A DNA stretch of 7,331 bases, taken from contig CAZLRH010000052.1 in assembly GCA_964562015.1 (NCBI GenBank), forward strand, positions 1-7,331. The letters are read 5' to 3'. Below, one piece after another: positions 6,084-7,331 of the stretch. The stretch comes from CAZLRH01 sp964562015. Lineage in GTDB: Bacteria > Verrucomicrobiota > Verrucomicrobiia > Opitutales > JABDGR01. A program made the translations under genes and the position numbers. Within the stretch, counting starts at the first letter, position 1, and the number at the start of each line of letters is the position of its first letter. The notes under the pieces are model-generated. The model was not told the DNA's origin. It made no database searches and saw only the letters and a program-made list of their open reading frames with translations.

Positions 6084-6161
6084 GGCCGGAACGCCGCCGC
6101 TGTCAACGGTGGAGGCGACGCAGGAGCACTACCTTGACAGCACGAGGCGGCGGCTCCGGCC
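6084..6161. repeat. 78-base long imperfect palindrome
   Basis: The arms are GGCCGGA (6084-6090) with TCCGGCC (6155-6161), GCCGCCGC (6093-6100) with GCGGCGGC (6147-6154), and TGTCAA (6101-6106) with TTGACA (6134-6139), all perfect. A further GGTGG/CTACC helix lies inside. Bulges are 2 bases on the left arm and 7 on the right. Just outside, AAC (6078-6080) faces GTT (6163-6165). Long bulged hairpins of this kind occur in integron attC sites, replication origins and structured RNAs. The flanking boxes do not fit the attC consensus. Confidence 0.7.
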
Positions 6162-6218
6162 AGTTTGCACCCCGGCGGCTGCCGATTGATTGCTCCGTCA
6201 ATGTTCCGTCGCGCGCTC

Positions 6219-6231
6219 GCGCCAGTGGCGC
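6219..6231 (-). repeat. Hairpin after the small leftward ORF
   Basis: GCGCC (6219-6223) and GGCGC (6227-6231) flank a 3-base loop directly after the stop of the 36-residue ORF read leftward. No T-tract follows. Confidence 0.3.
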
Positions 6232-6233
6232 AA

Positions 6234-6344
6234 CTATTCCAGCAACCATTTGAGCACGCGCAGTAGCGCCAAAATGATCGCCGTGACGAGCCAGTAAAAT
6301 TCCCTCCCGGTGAGGGCCAGTGTAAATTTCGTTCGCAGTTTCAC
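6234..6344 (-). CDS. Candidate 36-aa single-pass membrane peptide
   Basis: A GTG at 6344-6342 opens 36 codons ending in TAG. The first 15 residues are basic (MKLRTKF...GRE). Residues about 16-31 form a hydrophobic stretch (FYWLVTAIILALLRVL, with one internal Arg), and the peptide ends KWLLE. This resembles small membrane peptides such as type I toxins or accessory peptides of mobile elements, but I recognise no family. In-frame TAA lies 3 bases upstream, so GTG is the earliest possible start. The only AAGG nearby is too close to the GTG to be a normal ribosome site. It lies leftward and downstream of the 136-residue gene and before the terminator-like hairpin. It may be a chance frame. Confidence 0.35.
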   Translation of the reverse strand: MKLRTKFTLALTGREFYWLVTAIILALLRVLKWLLE

Positions 6345-6397
6345 GCCTTAACTACCGAGCGTGTCTGCGTGAACTGATGGCCACGCGATGAGCGCGT

Positions 6398-6411
6398 AAA
6401 TGTTTACATTT
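6398..6411. promoter_or_regulatory. AT-rich palindrome AAATGT-TT-ACATTT
   Basis: Perfect 6-bp arms with a 2-base centre stand out from the GC-rich surroundings. They could be an operator half-site pair or an AT-rich entry site. No adjacent promoter is obvious. Confidence 0.3.
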
Positions 6412-6425
6412 TCAATCAGTCCCGC

Positions 6426-6482
6426 CTGTCGGTGGCGAGCAGCGCCGGGCGCTTCGTCCCGGCAGCGCACAGCCACGGACAG
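6426..6482. repeat. 57-base long imperfect palindrome
   Basis: The outer arms CTGTCgGTGGC (6426-6436) and GCCACgGACAG (6472-6482) pair except for one G-G mismatch. The inner arms GCCGGG (6444-6449) and CCCGGC (6458-6463) flank an 8-base loop, with a further GC/GC pair beyond one bulged A. No protein-coding signal explains this symmetry. Confidence 0.65.
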
Positions 6483-6517
6483 CGGACGTGCGACTGCACC
6501 CATTCGAGCGAAGCAGG

Positions 6518-6555
6518 CGCGTTACTGGCAGGACGCTTGCCGATTCAGCAACGCG
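6518..6555. repeat. Nested hairpin
   Basis: CGCGTT (6518-6523) pairs with AACGCG (6550-6555) and encloses GGCA (6527-6530) pairing with TGCC (6538-6541). It continues the run of foldable sequences that starts at 6426. Confidence 0.4.
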
Positions 6556-6561
6556 GCATGA

Positions 6562-6575
6562 CAGGAACGGTCCTG
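6562..6575. repeat. Hairpin CAGGA/TCCTG
   Basis: CAGGA (6562-6566) and TCCTG (6571-6575) flank an acgg loop, about 50 bases past the stop of the 136-residue gene read leftward. Confidence 0.35.
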
Positions 6576-6624
6576 CAAGCACTTCACCAGCGGATGCGCC
6601 GTCATGATTTCAAAACAACTGCAT

Positions 6625-7035
6625 TTATCGTTCCGGCAGCTTGAGTCCGGGCTGGCCGTCAGCGGATGCGCTCTTGCTCCGTCCGGCCTGGCTCGCCGTC
6701 ACAGACAGCCTGCCGTTGCCGCCGGTGTGTTTTGTGTGGCGGCGATGGCGTGTCTTCACGCCTCCGTTGCCGTTATTTGTCCAAGCAGCCAGACAGTCGC
6801 GCAATCGCGCCGAACTGATCGGGATGCCGACGGCTTTCAGTTCATCCACCAGTTGCGCGCTGCTCCAGCCCTTGTGATGCAGCGCAAGCAGTCGCTCGCG
6901 CAGCGGTTCCAGCACGTCAACGGCGGTCTTCCGTTTCCTTGGTGGCTCGCGCTGCGCCAACTGTTCCAGTTTCTTTTCGACCGCCGCGTAATCGAGCTTG
7001 GCGGCGATTTGGGTGTAGTCAATGTGGGTGCTCAT
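6625..7035 (-). CDS. Small putative DNA-binding protein with basic tail (136 aa)
   Basis: I do not recognise a named family. Residues 1-30 look helical and contain a loose internal repeat (DYTQIAAKL, then DYAAVEKKLEQL). Residues about 43-85 have a helix-turn-helix-like pattern (LRERLLALHHKGWSSAQLVDEL, then VGIPISSARLRDCLAAW). This kind of pattern is often seen in small plasmid and integrative-element proteins, including mobilisation accessory proteins. The last 50 residues are rich in Gly, Ser, Lys, Arg and His and are probably disordered and nucleic-acid-binding. The start is the ATG at 7035-7033, with an AAAGGAG site 13 bases upstream, somewhat long. This frame is chosen over the longer opposite-strand frame at 6604-7197 because of that site and the coherent fold pattern. 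It borders the hairpin-rich region, so a role at an origin or transfer site is possible but unproven. Confidence 0.6.
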   Translation of the reverse strand: MSTHIDYTQIAAKLDYAAVEKKLEQLAQREPPRKRKTAVDVLEPLRERLLALHHKGWSSAQLVDELKAVGIPISSARLRDCLAAWTNNGNGGVKTRHRRHTKHTGGNGRLSVTASQAGRSKSASADGQPGLKLPER

Positions 7036-7048
7036 GGATTTCGATTCG

Positions 7049-7055
7049 CTCCTTT
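7049..7055 (-). promoter_or_regulatory. Ribosome binding site of the 136-aa gene
   Basis: AAAGGAG on the minus strand is a strong Shine-Dalgarno match 13 bases before the ATG at 7035-7033. It is the main evidence for this start and strand. Confidence 0.5.
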
Positions 7056-7086
7056 GTCAGTCAGTCTTGTGTCTTGGCCGCGTCGT

Positions 7087-7108
7087 GCCCGCCCGCTTTT
7101 CGGCGGGC
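7087..7108. repeat. GC-rich hairpin GCCCGCC/GGCGGGC
   Basis: Perfect 7-bp arms (7087-7093 and 7102-7108) flank an 8-base loop containing TTTT. It lies upstream of the 136-aa gene and may be the end of a transcript entering from the right, or part of a repetitive extragenic element. Confidence 0.45.
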
Positions 7109-7110
7109 GG

Positions 7111-7128
7111 CAACGCTTCGCGGCGTTG
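7111..7128. repeat. Hairpin CAACGC/GCGTTG
   Basis: Perfect 6-bp arms (7111-7116 and 7123-7128) flank a 6-base loop, two bases after the previous hairpin. The 10-mer CGCTTCGCGG at 7114-7123 also occurs at 5069-5078 in repeat unit 2. Confidence 0.45.
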
Positions 7129-7331
7129 TTCACTTCGACAGCATTTCATCCGACAGTGTTCAGCCCGCCCTTTGATTTTCAGTCGAGCAGCCCATGAGCA
7201 CGGCGGCGAGCAGTTTCTCTCCGGCTCAAAGGCGGGGTAAGTGTCATGGCAAAAACTCACACTTCCAGGAGTTCATTTCGGGTCATCAAACCGAACACTA
7301 CGGGTGTCCAGTTCTCGCCATTTTGGGGGTC
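7129..7331. other. Right edge with no supported gene
   Basis: No coding region is convincing here. A rightward frame from the ATG at 7194 stays open to the edge (46 codons) but has no ribosome site and an unconvincing composition. The last 27 bases, starting TGTCCAG at 7305, might be the start of an insertion-sequence end, which cannot be confirmed without the flanking sequence. Confidence 0.3.

Noticed and set aside
6084..6161. True integron attC site
   Set aside because: The outer boxes fail the RYYYAAC/GTTRRRY consensus, there is no cassette array, and no integron-type integrase insertion is seen in either recombinase. Kept only as an attC-like fold.
6523..6605. 27-codon leftward ORF starting at 6605
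   Set aside because: It has no ribosome site and overlaps hairpins; it is too short to separate from chance.
6604..7197. 197-codon rightward frame opposite the 136-aa gene
   Set aside because: No ribosome site was found, and the composition is unconvincing. The opposite strand has AAAGGAG and a coherent helix-turn-helix-like pattern.
7194..7331. Open rightward frame to the window edge
   Set aside because: 46 codons, no ribosome site, no recognisable sequence; too weak to call a gene.

Overview
The window (7.3 kb, GC-rich) looks like part of an integrative or episomal mobile element in a GC-rich bacterium. The protein style resembles what I know of Verrucomicrobiota/Planctomycetota accessory regions. 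No gene here fixes the taxonomy, so the host is an inference.

Layout. Bases 1-180 are mostly non-coding, with a perfect GCCGGTC/GACCGGC inverted repeat and a possible start of another leftward gene running off the edge. Bases 181-4922 hold a tight leftward operon of three genes. Its first gene encodes a 946-residue replication protein: CHC2 zinc finger, TOPRIM primase, AAA+-type P-loop ATPase and a probable C-terminal winged helix. Its stop overlaps the start of the first tyrosine recombinase (ATGA), and the second tyrosine recombinase begins 3 bases after the first ends. Both recombinases keep the full R-K-H-R-H-Y catalytic set and are paralogues.

Bases 4923-5365 form a divergent control region. 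Near 5266-5325 lie two face-to-face sigma70-like promoters with 17-base spacers. One reads left into the primase/recombinase operon and one reads right into an XRE-family repressor gene. A 33-base dyad (5285-5317) covers both -10 boxes and is a good candidate operator. Between the leftward promoter and the primase start sit three tandem units of about 90 bases. Each contains a hairpin whose stem is preserved by compensatory changes.

Bases 5366-5731 encode the XRE repressor. Bases 5732-6624 carry little protein-coding content but much structure: an array of 11-base-phased ACCGGC repeats, a terminator-like hairpin, a 78-base imperfect palindrome, a 57-base imperfect palindrome and several smaller hairpins. 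A candidate 36-residue membrane peptide lies among them. Bases 6625-7035 encode, leftward, a small protein with a helix-turn-helix-like region and a basic tail. Bases 7036-7331 are non-coding as far as I can tell, with two GC-rich hairpins.

Working model (inference): the XRE protein is a switch that holds down its own gene and the leftward operon. On derepression the primase-ATPase would replicate the element and the paired recombinases would excise or integrate it. The structured non-coding blocks are the best candidates for origin, transfer or recombination sites.
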